64,000 nucleotides of DNA from Micrococcus flavus (GTDB lineage: Bacteria; Actinomycetota; Actinomycetes; Actinomycetales; Micrococcaceae), in NCBI RefSeq assembly GCF_014204815.1, contig NZ_JACHMC010000001.1, positions 1,116,001 through 1,180,000 on the forward strand, written 5' to 3'. Position 1 is the stretch's first letter. Each line of letters opens with the position of its first letter. The position numbers and the translations under genes are program-made. Under the pieces are notes generated by a model that ran no database searches, was not told the origin of the DNA, and saw only the letters and a list, made by a program, of their open reading frames with translations. This document shows, in pieces, positions 26,104-35,713 of this stretch.

Positions 26104-27723
26104 ATGAGCACCCTCGGCCTCATTGCCACCGGAGCCGCCCTCGAGGCGATCGACCGCCACGTCCCCGACCTCGTGGCGCAGCAGTTCGCCTCCCGCCTCG
26201 CCGACCAGGACGCCGGCCTGTGGGGTGAGGCCGCCCGGGACGAGGCCGCCCAGCGCCTGGGCTGGATCGACCTCTTCGACGACTCCCGCGCCGTCGCCGA
26301 GGACGTCGCGGGCCTCGCAGCACATCTGCGCGAGGAGGGCCTGACCCGCGTGGTGCTCGCGGGCATGGGCGGATCCTCCCTGGCCCCCGAGGTCATCGCG
26401 GCCACGGCCGGGCGGCCGCTCGAGGTGCTCGACTCCACCGACCCGGAGCAGGTCGCCGCCGTGCTCGGGCGCGACCTCGAGCGCACGGTGCTCGTGGTCT
26501 CCTCCAAGTCCGGCTCCACGGTGGAGACCGACTCGCAGCGCCGGGTGGTGGAGGCCGCGTTCACCGCCGAGGGGATCGACGCCGCCTCCCGGATCGTCGT
26601 GGTCACGGACCCGGGCTCCCCGCTGCAGGACGCCTCGATCAAGGCCGGCTACCGCGCGGTGTTCACCGCCGACCCCACCGTGGGCGGGCGCTACTCCGCG
26701 CTCACGGCCTTCGGGATCGTCCCGGCCGCCCTCGCGGGCGTGGACGTCGTCGCGCTCCTGGACGAGGCCGAGGAGGTGGTGGACCTGCTCACCGCGGACG
26801 AGGAGGACAATCCCGGCCTGCGCCTCGGCGCGGCCATCGGCGGCACCGCGCCGCTGCGGGACAAGCTCGTGGTCCAGGACCTCGGCTCCGGGATCGAGGG
26901 CTTCGGGGACTGGGTGGAGCAGCTGATCGCCGAGTCCACCGGCAAGGAGCGCACGGGCCTGCTGCCCGTCGTCGTCCGCGCCGGCGACCCGGAGACCGAC
27001 TGGGACGCCCCCGACCTGCTGCAGGTGCGCCTCGTGGCGGAGGACGACGAGTCCGTCCCGCCGCCGCACGCCGTCCAGCTCCACGGCTCGCTCGGCGCGC
27101 TCATGCTGACCTGGGAGGTCGCCACGGCCGTGGCCGGCCGCCTGCTCCGGATCAACCCGTTCGACCAGCCCGATGTGGAGGCCGCGAAGGCCGCCGCCCG
27201 CGACCTGCTGGACTCCCCCGCCCCGGCCGCCGAGGCCGGCGCCGTGGTCCAGGGGGTCGAGGTGTCCGGGGACGATGAGGTCCTCGCCGCCGACGACCTC
27301 GCCGGCGTGCTCGCGGCCGTGGGCGCGCAGGTGCCGGAGAACGGCTACCTCGCCGTGCACGCCTACCTGGACCGCCACGCGGACGTGGACCTCGCGGAGA
27401 TCCGCGCCGACCTGGCCCGCTCCCTCGGCCGTCCCGTGACGTTCGGCTGGGCCCCCCGGTTCCTGCACTCGACCGGCCAGTACCACAAGGGCGGACCCCG
27501 CACCGGCGTCTTCCTGCAGGTCACGGGCGAGGCGAGCACCGACGTCGAGGTGCCCGGCCGCCCGTTCTCCCTGGGCCAGCTCATCGCGGCCCAGGCGGCG
27601 GGCGACGCCGGCGTGCTGCGCCGCCTCGGCCGTCCGGTGACCACGCTGCGCCTGCGCGACCGCGGCGCCGGCGTGGCCGCACTGCGCACCGCCGCCCGAC
27701 GGGCCGAGCTCCGTGGCGCCTGA
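26104..27723 (+). CDS. pgi: Glucose-6-phosphate isomerase
   Basis: This 539-residue enzyme interconverts glucose 6-phosphate and fructose 6-phosphate, joining glycolysis to the pentose phosphate genes around it. It is the SIS-fold type found in actinobacteria and in the C-terminal half of tal-pgi fusions: VVLAGMGGSSLAPEVI and VVSSKSGSTVETDSQ bind the phosphate, VVVTDPGSPL follows, and GRYSALTAFGIVPAALAG ends the first SIS domain. The C-terminal part has LHSTGQYHKGGPRTGVFLQV with the catalytic lysine/histidine region. ATG 26104 is preceded by GAAAGGACCCC. Its last 11 bases overlap the zwf start. Confidence 0.94.
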   Translation: MSTLGLIATGAALEAIDRHVPDLVAQQFASRLADQDAGLWGEAARDEAAQRLGWIDLFDDSRAVAEDVAGLAAHLREEGLTRVVLAGMGGSSLAPEVIAATAGRPLEVLDSTDPEQVAAVLGRDLERTVLVVSSKSGSTVETDSQRRVVEAAFTAEGIDAASRIVVVTDPGSPLQDASIKAGYRAVFTADPTVGGRYSALTAFGIVPAALAGVDVVALLDEAEEVVDLLTADEEDNPGLRLGAAIGGTAPLRDKLVVQDLGSGIEGFGDWVEQLIAESTGKERTGLLPVVVRAGDPETDWDAPDLLQVRLVAEDDESVPPPHAVQLHGSLGALMLTWEVATAVAGRLLRINPFDQPDVEAAKAAARDLLDSPAPAAEAGAVVQGVEVSGDDEVLAADDLAGVLAAVGAQVPENGYLAVHAYLDRHADVDLAEIRADLARSLGRPVTFGWAPRFLHSTGQYHKGGPRTGVFLQVTGEASTDVEVPGRPFSLGQLIAAQAAGDAGVLRRLGRPVTTLRLRDRGAGVAALRTAARRAELRGA

Positions 27724-29275
27724 GCCCCGCGGCGCGCGGCGGAACCCGCTGCGCGACCCCCGTGACCGACGGCTGACGCGCATCGCGGGTCCCTCGTCCC
27801 TCGTGCTGTTCGGCGTCACGGGCGACCTCGCCCGCAAGAAGCTGCTCCCGGCCATGTACGACCTGGCCCATCGGGGCCTGCTGCCGCCGTCGTTCTCCCT
27901 GGTCGGCTTCGGCCGCCGGGACTGGTCGGACGCCGCGTTCGCCGACTATGTGCGGGCGGCCGTGGAGTCCGGCTCGCGCACCCCGTTCGACGAGACCGTC
28001 TGGGAGCAGTTCCGCGGCGGACTGCGGTTCGTCTCCGGGGCGTTCGACGACGCCCCCGCCTACGAGCGCCTCGGCGAGGTCCTCGCGGAGCTGGAGACCT
28101 CGCGCGGCACCGGCGGCAACACGGCGTTCTACCTGTCCATCCCGCCGGACTGGTTCGAGGACGTCTCACGGCACCTCGCGGACCAGGGCCTGGCGGAGCG
28201 GGACCAGCCCGCGGACGGCCCGTGGCGGCGCGTGGTGATCGAGAAGCCCTTCGGCCACGACCTGGCCAGTGCCCGGGAGCTGAACGCCGTGATCGAGCGG
28301 GTGTTCCCCTCCGACGCGGTGTTCCGGATCGACCACTACCTCGGCAAGGAGACCGTCCAGAACATCCTCGCGTTCCGGTTCGCCAACCGGATCTTCGAGC
28401 CGCTCTGGAACGCCGAGCACGTCGACCACGTGCAGATCACCATGGCCGAGGACATCGGCATCGGCGGCCGCGCGGGCTACTACGACGGCGTGGGCGCGGC
28501 CCGCGACGTCATCCAGAACCACCTCCTCCAGCTGCTGGCCCTGACCGCCATGGAGGAGCCGCTGTCCTTCGACGCGGCGCACCTGCGCGCGGAGAAGGAG
28601 AAGGTCCTCGAGGCCGTCCGCGTCCCGGACACCCCGGAGGGCCTCGACGCCGCCTCCGCCCGCGGCCAGTACACCGGCGGGTGGCAGGGCGGTGAGGAGG
28701 TCACCGGGTTCCTCGACGAGGAGGGCTTCAACCCCGCGTCCACCACGGAGACCTTCGCGGCCCTCAAGGTCGGGATCCAGACCCGCCGCTGGCAGGGCGT
28801 GCCGTTCTACCTGCGCGCCGGCAAGCGCCTGGGCCGGCGGGTCACGGAGATCGCGGTGGTGTTCAAGGACCCCCCGCACCTGCTCTTCCCCGTGCATCCG
28901 GGGGACGGCTTCGGTGAGAACGTGATCGTCATCCGCGTCCAGCCGGACGAGGGCGTGACCATCCGCTTCGCCTCGAAGGTGCCGGGCACCCAGCAGGAGG
29001 TCCGGGACGTCACCATGGACTTCGGCTACGGGCACGCGTTCACCGAGGACTCCCCCGAGGCGTATGAGCGCCTCATCCTCGACGTGCTGCTCGGCGAGCC
29101 GCCGCTGTTCCCCCGGCAGGCCGAGGTGGAGCTGTCCTGGCGCATCGTGGACCCGTTCGAGGAGCACTGGGCCGCGCTGCCCGACCAGCCCGAGCCGTAC
29201 GCGCCGGGCTCCTGGGGTCCGGCCTCCGCCGACGCCCTGATGGCCCGCGACGGCCGGACCTGGAGGCGACCGTGA
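27713..29275 (+). CDS. zwf: Glucose-6-phosphate dehydrogenase
   Basis: This 520-residue NADP-dependent enzyme commits glucose 6-phosphate to the pentose phosphate pathway. The N-terminal Rossmann domain has LVLFGVTGDLARKKLLPAMYDL, the NADP fingerprint. The substrate motif RIDHYLGKETVQNIL, with the catalytic histidine, is near residue 205, and KPFGHDLASARELN precedes it. The beta+alpha C-terminal domain has GVPFYLRAGKRL and LSWRIVDPFEEHW. The start is GTG 27713, inside the last codons of pgi, which implies coupled translation. The stop overlaps the GTG of opcA. Length and gene order are typical of actinobacteria. Confidence 0.96.
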   Translation: MAPEPRGARRNPLRDPRDRRLTRIAGPSSLVLFGVTGDLARKKLLPAMYDLAHRGLLPPSFSLVGFGRRDWSDAAFADYVRAAVESGSRTPFDETVWEQFRGGLRFVSGAFDDAPAYERLGEVLAELETSRGTGGNTAFYLSIPPDWFEDVSRHLADQGLAERDQPADGPWRRVVIEKPFGHDLASARELNAVIERVFPSDAVFRIDHYLGKETVQNILAFRFANRIFEPLWNAEHVDHVQITMAEDIGIGGRAGYYDGVGAARDVIQNHLLQLLALTAMEEPLSFDAAHLRAEKEKVLEAVRVPDTPEGLDAASARGQYTGGWQGGEEVTGFLDEEGFNPASTTETFAALKVGIQTRRWQGVPFYLRAGKRLGRRVTEIAVVFKDPPHLLFPVHPGDGFGENVIVIRVQPDEGVTIRFASKVPGTQQEVRDVTMDFGYGHAFTEDSPEAYERLILDVLLGEPPLFPRQAEVELSWRIVDPFEEHWAALPDQPEPYAPGSWGPASADALMARDGRTWRRP

Positions 29276-30213
29276 AGATCCGCATGCACGACACCACCAC
29301 CTCCCAGGTGGCCAAGCGGCTCACCGCGCTGCGCGAGGCCGGGGGCGTGGCGGCGCTCGGCCGCGTGCTCTCCCTCGTGATCAGCACGGACGACGCCGGC
29401 ATCGAGCTCGCCCTGCAGGCCGCCAACGCCGCCTCGCTCGAGCATCCCTGCCGCATCGTGGTGCTCGCCCTCGGCGACCCGGACGCCCCGACCCGCCTGG
29501 ACGCGGAGATCCGCGTGGGCGGCGACGCCGGCGCGTCCGACGTCGTGATCCTCTGGTGCCAGGGCGCCAACGCCCACGCGGGTGAGCCGCTCGTGGCGGC
29601 GCTGCTGCTGCCCGACGCCCCGATCGTCGTCTGGTGGCCGGGCGTGCCCCCGCAGGTCCCCGCGGACACCCCGCTGGGCCGTCTGGCGCACCGCCGCATT
29701 ACGGACTCGGCGACGTGCCCGGATGCCGAGGCCGCGCTGCGCTCACTGGCCGAGGGGCACCGGGACGGGGACACCGACCTGGCGTGGACGCGTCTGACCC
29801 TCTGGCGCATCCAGGTGGCCGGCATCCTCGACCACCTGCCGCTGTCCCGGGTCCGCTCCGTCACCGTGGACGGGGCCCCGGACTCCCCCAGCACCATGCT
29901 GCTCGCCGCCTGGCTCACCCTGGGCCTTCGGCGGCCGGTGACCATCGCCCACTCGAAGGCCGGCCACGGCATCCGCGCCGTCCGCCTCCGCGGCCCCGAG
30001 GGGGACGTCGTGCTCTCCCGTTCCCAGTCCCAGGTGGCCCGCCTCTACCAGCAGGGGCGGCCCGTGCAGCGCATCTCCCTGCCCCGGCGCACGGACCAGG
30101 ACTGCCTGGCGGAGGAGCTGCGCCGCCTGGACCCGGACGAGGTCTACGGCGAGGTCCTGCGCGTCGGCCTGGCGCGCACCGACCTCGCCGCCGTCGACGC
30201 CAGCGACCGCTGA
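29272..30213 (+). CDS. opcA: Glucose-6-phosphate dehydrogenase assembly protein OpcA
   Basis: This 313-residue protein is the accessory factor that activates G6P dehydrogenase in actinobacteria and cyanobacteria. Typical stretches are MKIRMHDTTTSQVAKRL at the start, VLSLVISTDDAGIELALQAANAASLEHPCRIVVL, DVVILWCQGANAHAGEPLVAALLLPDAPIVVWWPG in the middle, and the RRLDPDEVYGEVL end. No catalytic motif is present, as expected for a partner protein. It starts with GTG 29272 overlapping the zwf stop by 4 bases, so the two subunits are made together. It ends the five-gene operon, followed by a perfect 18-bp terminator stem. Confidence 0.94.
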   Translation: MKIRMHDTTTSQVAKRLTALREAGGVAALGRVLSLVISTDDAGIELALQAANAASLEHPCRIVVLALGDPDAPTRLDAEIRVGGDAGASDVVILWCQGANAHAGEPLVAALLLPDAPIVVWWPGVPPQVPADTPLGRLAHRRITDSATCPDAEAALRSLAEGHRDGDTDLAWTRLTLWRIQVAGILDHLPLSRVRSVTVDGAPDSPSTMLLAAWLTLGLRRPVTIAHSKAGHGIRAVRLRGPEGDVVLSRSQSQVARLYQQGRPVQRISLPRRTDQDCLAEELRRLDPDEVYGEVLRVGLARTDLAAVDASDR

Positions 30214-30225
30214 CCGTCCACGACG

Positions 30226-30266
30226 ACGCCGGCCCCGCACCCTGTTCGAGGGTGCGGGGCCGGCGT
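30226..30266. terminator. Bidirectional terminator between opcA and secG
   Basis: An 18-bp perfect stem (ACGCCGGCCCCGCACCCT with its complement) closed by GTTCG. It separates the pentose phosphate operon from the convergent glycolytic genes. Confidence 0.88.
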
Positions 30267-30287
30267 GCTCGCCCGGAGGGCGGGGGC

Positions 30288-30539
30288 TCAGGAGTCGACG
30301 TTGAACCGGGCCAGCAGGCCCAGGGCCACGATGGCGGCGCCCCACAGGAGCGCGGAGGTCACCGTCACGCGGGTCAGCAGGCGCTGGGCCGAGCCGGAGG
30401 AGCTCATGGACGTGGTGACGCCGCCGCCGAACATGTCCGAGACGCCGCCGCCGCGGCCCTTGTGCAGCAGCACGAGCAGGATGATCAGCACGCTCAGCAG
30501 CACGACCGCGATCTGCAGCAGCAGGGTCAGGATATCCAT
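30288..30539 (-). CDS. secG: Preprotein translocase subunit SecG
   Basis: This 83-residue membrane protein stimulates export through SecYEG. Two helices are evident: LTLLLQIAVVLLSVLIILLVLLH (about 4-26) and VTSALLWGAAIVALGLLARF near the C-terminus. Between them is the conserved HKGRGGGVSDMFGGGVTTSMSSSGSA loop, typical of actinobacterial SecG. It follows tpiA by 57 bases; the tpiA-secG neighbourhood is widely conserved in actinobacteria, probably as the tail of the gap-pgk-tpiA transcript. ATG 30539 gives the family length. Confidence 0.95.
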   Translation of the reverse strand: MDILTLLLQIAVVLLSVLIILLVLLHKGRGGGVSDMFGGGVTTSMSSSGSAQRLLTRVTVTSALLWGAAIVALGLLARFNVDS

Positions 30540-30596
30540 GGGGCCTTCCCTCGTCGGGTGTGTTCCTCGGGGCGCCGAGCCGGCGACCGGCGGTCC

Positions 30597-31385
30597 TCAG
30601 CGGGCCGCGTCGAACCGGACGATCTTAGCAAACTCGTCCGCGTCGAGGCTGGCGCCGCCCACGAGGGCGCCGTCCACGTCCTCCTGCGCGAGCAGCTCCG
30701 GTGCCGAGGACGACTTCACAGAACCGCCGTACAGCAGGCGCATCCCGGACGCGACGTCCGCGCCGTGGGCTCCGGCGAGGTCCTTCCGCAGCACGGCGCA
30801 CATCTCCTGGGCGTCCTCGGCGCTGGCCACCTCGCCGGTGCCGATCGCCCAGACGGGCTCGTAGGCCACGACGACGCGGGCCGTGTCCTCCGCGGACAGG
30901 CCCTCGAGCGATCCCCGCAGCTGCGCCACGGTGTGCTCGACGTGCTTCCCGGCCTGGCGCACGTCGAGGCCCTCGCCGACGCACACCACGGGGGTGAGCC
31001 CGTGGCGCAGGGCGGCGGCCGCCTTGCGGGCCACGAGGGCGTCGTCCTCCCCGTGGATCGTGCGGCGCTCCGAGTGGCCCACGATCACGTAGGAGCAGCC
31101 CAGGGCGGACAGGAACGCACCGGAGACGTCGCCGGTGTAGGCGCCGGAGTCCTCCGGGCTGAGGTCCTGGGCGCCGTACGCCAGCTCGATCCGGTCGCCC
31201 GTGACCAGGGTCTGCACCGCGCGCAGGTCGGTGAAGGGCGGGAACACCGCCACCTCCACGTCCTCCTGCTCGTGGTCCGCGTCCTGGAGCAGCCATGCCA
31301 GGCGCTGCACGAGGGTGACGGCCTCGCGGTGGTCCAGGTTCATCTTCCAGTTGCCCGCGATCAGCGGGGTGCGGGCCGCGACCAT
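30597..31385 (-). CDS. tpiA: Triosephosphate isomerase
   Basis: This 262-residue TIM-barrel enzyme interconverts dihydroxyacetone phosphate and glyceraldehyde 3-phosphate. Active-site residues are all present: the N-terminal lysine in [11 protein letters not shown], the histidine in [10 protein letters not shown], the glutamate in [17 protein letters not shown], and the phosphate loops [17 protein letters not shown] and [17 protein letters not shown]. It starts at ATG 31385, 2 bases after the pgk stop, so it is co-translated with pgk. Confidence 0.98.
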   Translation of the reverse strand: MVAARTPLIAGNWKMNLDHREAVTLVQRLAWLLQDADHEQEDVEVAVFPPFTDLRAVQTLVTGDRIELAYGAQDLSPEDSGAYTGDVSGAFLSALGCSYVIVGHSERRTIHGEDDALVARKAAAALRHGLTPVVCVGEGLDVRQAGKHVEHTVAQLRGSLEGLSAEDTARVVVAYEPVWAIGTGEVASAEDAQEMCAVLRKDLAGAHGADVASGMRLLYGGSVKSSSAPELLAQEDVDGALVGGASLDADEFAKIVRFDAAR

Positions 31386-31387
31386 GC

Positions 31388-32632
31388 TCAGGCCTCCTGA
31401 CGGGTCAGGGCGGTGACGCCGGGCAGCTCCTTGCCCTCGAGGTACTCGAGGGAGGCGCCGCCGCCGGTGGAGATGTGGCCGAACTGGGAGTCCTCGAAGC
31501 CGAGCGATCGCACGGCCGCCGCGGAGTCGCCGCCGCCGACCACGGACAGACCGCCGTCCGCGGTCGCCTCGGTGAGGGCCTGGGCCACGGCGCGGGTGCC
31601 CTCGGCGAACGCGGGGAACTCGAAGACGCCCATGGGACCGTTCCAGAACACGGTCTTCGCGCCGGCGATCCGGGCGGCGAAGTCCTTCGCCGTCTCCGGA
31701 CCGATGTCCAGGCCGAGCGCCTCCGCGCCGTGGGCGCCGGTGGTGAGCGCGTCCACGGGGAGCACCTCGTGCTCGGCGTCCTTCGCGAATGCGGAGGCCA
31801 TCACGATGTCGGTGGGCAGCACGATCTCGGCGGCGTCCTTGCCCGAGCGCTCGAGGTAGCCCTTGACCGTGTCCAGCTGGTCCTCCTCGAGCAGGGAGGC
31901 GCCGACCTCGTGGCCCTGGGCCTTGAGGAACGTGAAGAGCATGCCGCCGCCGATCAGGAGGGTGTCCGCCTTCTCGAGCAGGTTGTCGATCACGGCGAGC
32001 TTGTCCGAGACCTTGGATCCACCGAGGACCACCACGTACGGGCGCTCCGGGGACTCGGTGAGACGGGTGAGGACCTCGAGCTCGGTGGCCACCAGCGGGC
32101 CCTGATGGGCCGGCAGCAGGGCGGCGATGTCCGCCACGGAGGCGTGGGCGCGGTGCACGGCGCCGAAGGCGTCGCCCACGTAGGCGCCGTCCGCCCCCGC
32201 GAGGTCCGCCATCTCCCGGGCGAGCTCGCCGCGCTCGGCGGCGTCCTTCGAGGTCTCGCGGGCGTCGAAACGGACGTTCTCGAGCAGGAGGACCTGGCCG
32301 TCGGCCAGGGCCGCGGCCTTGGCGCGGGCGTCCTCGCCCGTGACGTCGGCAGCCAGCTGGACGTCGGTGCCGAGGACCTCGCCGAGGCGGGCGGCCACGG
32401 GGGCCAGGGAGTACTTCGGGTCCGGCTCGCCCTGGGGACGGCCGAGGTGGGCCATGACGACCACGCGGGCGCCGGCGTCGGCCAGCTCCTTGATGGCCGG
32501 CGCGGAGGCGCGGATGCGGCCGTCGTCGGTGACGGTCTGCCCGTCCAGCGGGACGTTGAGGTCCGAGCGGATCAGGACGGTGCGTCCGGCGACGCCGGCC
32601 TCGAGCAGGTCGGTCAGGGTCTGGGCGGTCAT
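31388..32632 (-). CDS. pgk: Phosphoglycerate kinase
   Basis: This 414-residue two-lobed enzyme makes ATP from 1,3-bisphosphoglycerate. Conserved parts are [66 protein letters not shown], and the nucleotide loop [22 protein letters not shown] with GGGDSAAAV. The start is ATG 32632, with an AGGAGG ribosome site 7 bases upstream; a reading from 32656 would place that site inside the gene. A minus-strand TAGACT at 32668-32673 is a promoter between gap and pgk, so pgk-tpiA can be transcribed separately from gap. Confidence 0.97.
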   Translation of the reverse strand: MTAQTLTDLLEAGVAGRTVLIRSDLNVPLDGQTVTDDGRIRASAPAIKELADAGARVVVMAHLGRPQGEPDPKYSLAPVAARLGEVLGTDVQLAADVTGEDARAKAAALADGQVLLLENVRFDARETSKDAAERGELAREMADLAGADGAYVGDAFGAVHRAHASVADIAALLPAHQGPLVATELEVLTRLTESPERPYVVVLGGSKVSDKLAVIDNLLEKADTLLIGGGMLFTFLKAQGHEVGASLLEEDQLDTVKGYLERSGKDAAEIVLPTDIVMASAFAKDAEHEVLPVDALTTGAHGAEALGLDIGPETAKDFAARIAGAKTVFWNGPMGVFEFPAFAEGTRAVAQALTEATADGGLSVVGGGDSAAAVRSLGFEDSQFGHISTGGGASLEYLEGKELPGVTALTRQEA

Positions 32633-32667
32633 GGGGTGCCTCCTGGTGTCGGTCACGGTCGCTCGTC

Positions 32668-32673
32668 AGTCTA
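32668..32673 (-). promoter_or_regulatory. -10 box for pgk-tpiA(-secG)
   Basis: TAGACT on the minus strand. The predicted start near 32661 leaves a leader of about 29 bases holding the AGGAGG ribosome site. Confidence 0.55.
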
Positions 32674-32678
32674 GGCAG

Positions 32679-32716
32679 ACGGCCCGGGCCGGTGGAGGTC
32701 CACCGGCCCGGGCCGT
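32679..32716 (-). terminator. gap terminator
   Basis: A 17-bp perfect stem (ACGGCCCGGGCCGGTGG with its complement) closed by AGGT, 16 bases after the gap stop and just upstream of the pgk -10 box. Confidence 0.85.
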
Positions 32717-32732
32717 CCGGGTCGCGCGCCGC

Positions 32733-33743
32733 TCAGAGCTGCGCGGCGATGTGCTTCGTCAGGTCCAGGAGCTGGCAGGTGTAGCCGTACTCGTTGTCAT
32801 ACCAGCCGATGATCTTCACGGTCTGGGCGATGGACTTGGTCAGCGGGGCGTCGAAGGTGCACGCGGCCGGGGAGGTCACGATGTCCGAGGAGACGATCGG
32901 GTCCTCGGAGTACACGAGGCGGCCGGCCATGGGGCCGGACTCCGCGGCCTTGCGGAAGGCGGCGTTGACCTCCTCGACCTCCACGTGGCGCGTGAGCTCG
33001 ACCGTGAGATCCGTGGCGGAACCGGTGATGGTGGGCACGCGCATCGCGAAGCCGTCCAGCTTGCCCTTGAGCTCCGGGATGACCTCGCCGATCGCCTTGG
33101 CGGCGCCGGTGGAGGTCGGCACCATGTTCTGCGCGGCGGCGCGGGCGCGGCGGCGGTCCTTCTTGTGCACGTTGTCGTGCAGGTTCTGGTCGCCGGTGTA
33201 CGCGTGGATCGTCGTCATGATGCCGTTGACGATGCCGAACTCGTCGTTGAGCACCTTGGCCATCGGCGCCAGGCAGTTCGTGGTGCAGGACGCGTTGGAC
33301 ACGATGTGCATCGACGCGGCGTCGTACGTCTCCTCGTTCACGCCCATCACGAAGGTGCCGTCGACCTCCTTGCCGGGGGCGGAGATGACGACCTTCTTGG
33401 CGCCCGCGTCCAGATGGGCCTTGGCCTTGGGGCCGGAGGTGAAGATGCCGGTGCAGTCGATCACGATGTCGACGCCGAGCTCACTCCACGGCAGCTGGGC
33501 CGGGTCGGTCTCGGAGAACAGGGCGACCTCGCGGCCGTCCACCACGAAGCCCTTGTCCGAGATCTCGAGCTCGCCGGGGTAGCGGCCGAGGATGGTGTCG
33601 TACTTGGAGAGCCAGAACAGGTCCTCCTTGTCCGCCAGGTCGTTCACGGCCACGAGCTCGAGGCCCTGGTCCTTGCGGTCCGCGAGCACGCGGAGGATGT
33701 TGCGGCCGATGCGGCCGAAGCCGTTGATGGCGATCTTGGTCAT
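32733..33743 (-). CDS. gap: Glyceraldehyde-3-phosphate dehydrogenase, type I
   Basis: This 336-residue enzyme oxidises glyceraldehyde 3-phosphate with NAD and phosphate. The NAD domain begins KIAINGFGRIGRNILRVL. The catalytic cysteine is in IVSNASCTTNCLAPMAKVL (about residue 155), with the histidine in TTIHAYTGDQNLHD. The substrate loop reads NMVPTSTGAAKAIGEV and the end WYDNEYGYTCQLLDLTKHIA. Length and motifs fit the NAD-dependent glycolytic form. ATG 33743 is used. It is separated from pgk by a terminator and a new promoter, so gap is probably expressed both alone and with the downstream genes. Confidence 0.97.
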   Translation of the reverse strand: MTKIAINGFGRIGRNILRVLADRKDQGLELVAVNDLADKEDLFWLSKYDTILGRYPGELEISDKGFVVDGREVALFSETDPAQLPWSELGVDIVIDCTGIFTSGPKAKAHLDAGAKKVVISAPGKEVDGTFVMGVNEETYDAASMHIVSNASCTTNCLAPMAKVLNDEFGIVNGIMTTIHAYTGDQNLHDNVHKKDRRRARAAAQNMVPTSTGAAKAIGEVIPELKGKLDGFAMRVPTITGSATDLTVELTRHVEVEEVNAAFRKAAESGPMAGRLVYSEDPIVSSDIVTSPAACTFDAPLTKSIAQTVKIIGWYDNEYGYTCQLLDLTKHIAAQL

Positions 33744-33864
33744 GATGCCTCGCTTCCTGGCGCCCGTCGCGGGGCGCGTCCATGGGCTGATGGGATGATC
33801 CGATGCATGCCCTCGCACGTCGTCGGACGAGGCCACGGTCGACGCGCGGGGCGCCGATCCGCGA

Positions 33865-33890
33865 GTCGACCGCCCGATCGGGCGGTCGAC
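33865..33890 (-). terminator. Superoxide dismutase gene terminator
   Basis: A 26-base perfect palindrome (13-bp arms, GTCGACCGCCCGA) starting 23 bases after the sod stop. The arms extend outward as CCGCG/CGCGG after one mismatch. Confidence 0.78.
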
Positions 33891-33913
33891 CCGCGGAGGG
33901 TGAGGGGGCAGGG

Positions 33914-34540
33914 TCAGGCCGGCAGCACGAGGCCCCGGGCGCCCTGGCGGGCCGCCTCGAAGCGCTGCTGGACGTCCGCCCAGTTCACGATGTTCCACAC
34001 GGCCTTGACGTAGTCGGCCTTGACGTTCTGGTAGTCCAGGTAGAAGGCGTGCTCCCACATGTCCAGCTGGAACAGCGGGATGGTGGCCACCGGGACGCCG
34101 TTCTGCTGGTCGTAGAACTGCTCGATGACGAGGTTGCCGCCGATGGGCTCGTACGCGAGCACGGCCCAGCCGGAGCCCTGGATGCCCAAGGCGGCGGCGG
34201 TGAAGTGGGCCTGGAACTTGTCGAACGAGCCGAAGTACTCGTCGATCGCGGCGGCCAGCTCGCCGGTCGGCTTGTCGCCGCCCTCGGGCGAGAGGTTCTT
34301 CCAGAAGATGGAGTGGTTCGTGTGACCGCCCAGGTTGAAGGCGAGGTCCTTCGAGAGCTGGTTGACGGCGCCGAAGTCCTCGGCGTCGCGGGCCGCGGCG
34401 AGCTTCTCCAGGGCCGTGTTCGCGCCCTTCACGTACGTGGCGTGGTGCTTGGAGTGGTGCAGCTCCATGATGCGCGCGGAGATGTGCGGCTCCAGCGCGG
34501 CGTAGTCGTAGTCCAGCTCGGGGAGAGTGAATTCGGTCAT
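33914..34540 (-). CDS. Superoxide dismutase (Fe/Mn family)
   Basis: This 208-residue enzyme converts superoxide to hydrogen peroxide and oxygen. The metal ligands are in [13 protein letters not shown] (first His), [20 protein letters not shown] (second His) and [20 protein letters not shown] (Asp and His). Distinguishing Mn from Fe by sequence alone is uncertain; many actinobacterial relatives are Mn or cambialistic, so no symbol is given. ATG 34540 is preceded by AAGGAGGAAG, an excellent ribosome site. The gene is probably monocistronic, bounded by a palindromic terminator downstream and the hairpin at 34604-34623 upstream. Confidence 0.96.
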   Translation of the reverse strand: MTEFTLPELDYDYAALEPHISARIMELHHSKHHATYVKGANTALEKLAAARDAEDFGAVNQLSKDLAFNLGGHTNHSIFWKNLSPEGGDKPTGELAAAIDEYFGSFDKFQAHFTAAALGIQGSGWAVLAYEPIGGNLVIEQFYDQQNGVPVATIPLFQLDMWEHAFYLDYQNVKADYVKAVWNIVNWADVQQRFEAARQGARGLVLPA

Positions 34541-34603
34541 GCTTCCTCCTTCAGTCGTCACCGCCGGGCCGCGGTTTGCCGACCGGCGGTGCTGTATGGG
34601 GGA

Positions 34604-34623
34604 ACCCCGCACGGATGCGGGGT
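34604..34623 (-). terminator. Short hairpin between whiA and superoxide dismutase gene
   Basis: ACCCCGCA pairs with TGCGGGGT around CGGA, an 8-bp stem about 60 bases after the whiA stop on the minus strand, followed in the transcript by TTCCC. It may terminate the whiA transcript or form part of the sod leader. Confidence 0.5.
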
Positions 34624-34682
34624 ATTCCTGAACCCATTGTGGACGGCACGGGTCGCCGGGCGCCATGGACGGCGGCCTGCGG

Positions 34683-35645
34683 TCAGCGGCCGGCGTCCCC
34701 GGTGCCGGGGACGCCGAGCTCCGCGGCCCGTCGGTCCGCCGTGGACAGGAGGCGCCGGATGCGTCCGGCGATCGCGTCCTTGGTCATCGGCGGGTCGGCC
34801 AGGCGCCCCAGCTCGTCGAGGGAGGCCTGCTTGTTCTCGAGGCGCAGCCGGCCGGCGTAGAGCAGGTGCTCAGGGACGTCCTCCCCCAGGATCTCGAGGG
34901 CGCGCTCCACCCGGGCGCCGGCGGCCACCGCGGCCTGCGCGGAGCGGCGCAGGTTGGCGTCGTCGAAGTTGGCCAGGCGGTTGGCGGTGGCGCGGACCTC
35001 CTTGCGCTCGCGCCGCTCCTGCCACAGGGCCGCGGTCTGCGTGGCCCCGACGGCGGTGAGCAGAGTGGCGATGGCCTCGCCGTCGCGCACCACCACCCGG
35101 TCCGCCTGGCGGACCTCGCGGGCCTTCGCCGCGACGTGCAGGCGTCGGGCGGCCCCCACCAGGGCGAGGGCTGCCTGGGGACCGGGCGTGGTCACCTCCA
35201 GGGAGGAGGAGCGCCCGGGCTCGGTCAGGGACCCGTGCGCCAGCAGCGCCCCGCGCCACACCGCGGCCGTGCCCGCCGCACTGCCCTGCACGAGGGCCGG
35301 GGGCAGGCCGCGGACAGGGCGGCCACGCTGGTCGAGGAGCCCGGTCTGGCGCGCGAGGTCCTCTCCCCCGGCCACCACGCGGATCACGTACCGCTGACCG
35401 CGGCGCAGGTTGCCGCCGGACACCACCACGATCTCCGTGGCGTGGCCGTAGACCTCGGTGATCGCCGCGCGCAGGCGCCGGGCGCTGGCCCCGTGGTCGA
35501 GCTCGGCCTCGATCACGACGCGGCCGGACACCAGGTGCAGGCCGCCGGCGAACCGGAGCATCGTGGCCGCCTCGGCGCGCCGCTCGGGCGTGGACGCCGC
35601 CGGGACGCGGGCGAGCTCCTCCTTGAGGGTCATGGTCAGCGCCAT
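34683..35645 (-). CDS. whiA: DNA-binding regulator WhiA
   Basis: This 320-residue protein is WhiA, a transcription factor that controls cell division and sporulation in Streptomyces and is conserved in non-sporulating Gram-positives. The N-terminal two-thirds resemble a LAGLIDADG homing-endonuclease fold without its catalytic residues ([48 protein letters not shown]). The C-terminal helix-turn-helix is in [30 protein letters not shown]. It follows yvcK by 68 bases in the conserved order uvrC-rapZ-yvcK-whiA. ATG 35645 is used; an internal ATG at 35633 is possible. Confidence 0.96.
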   Translation of the reverse strand: MALTMTLKEELARVPAASTPERRAEAATMLRFAGGLHLVSGRVVIEAELDHGASARRLRAAITEVYGHATEIVVVSGGNLRRGQRYVIRVVAGGEDLARQTGLLDQRGRPVRGLPPALVQGSAAGTAAVWRGALLAHGSLTEPGRSSSLEVTTPGPQAALALVGAARRLHVAAKAREVRQADRVVVRDGEAIATLLTAVGATQTAALWQERRERKEVRATANRLANFDDANLRRSAQAAVAAGARVERALEILGEDVPEHLLYAGRLRLENKQASLDELGRLADPPMTKDAIAGRIRRLLSTADRRAAELGVPGTGDAGR

Positions 35646-35713
35646 GTCGGGCTCCTTCGGGGATGGACGACGGGTCGGACCGGGCGCGCGGACGCGCCGG
35701 ACCGCGACGGACG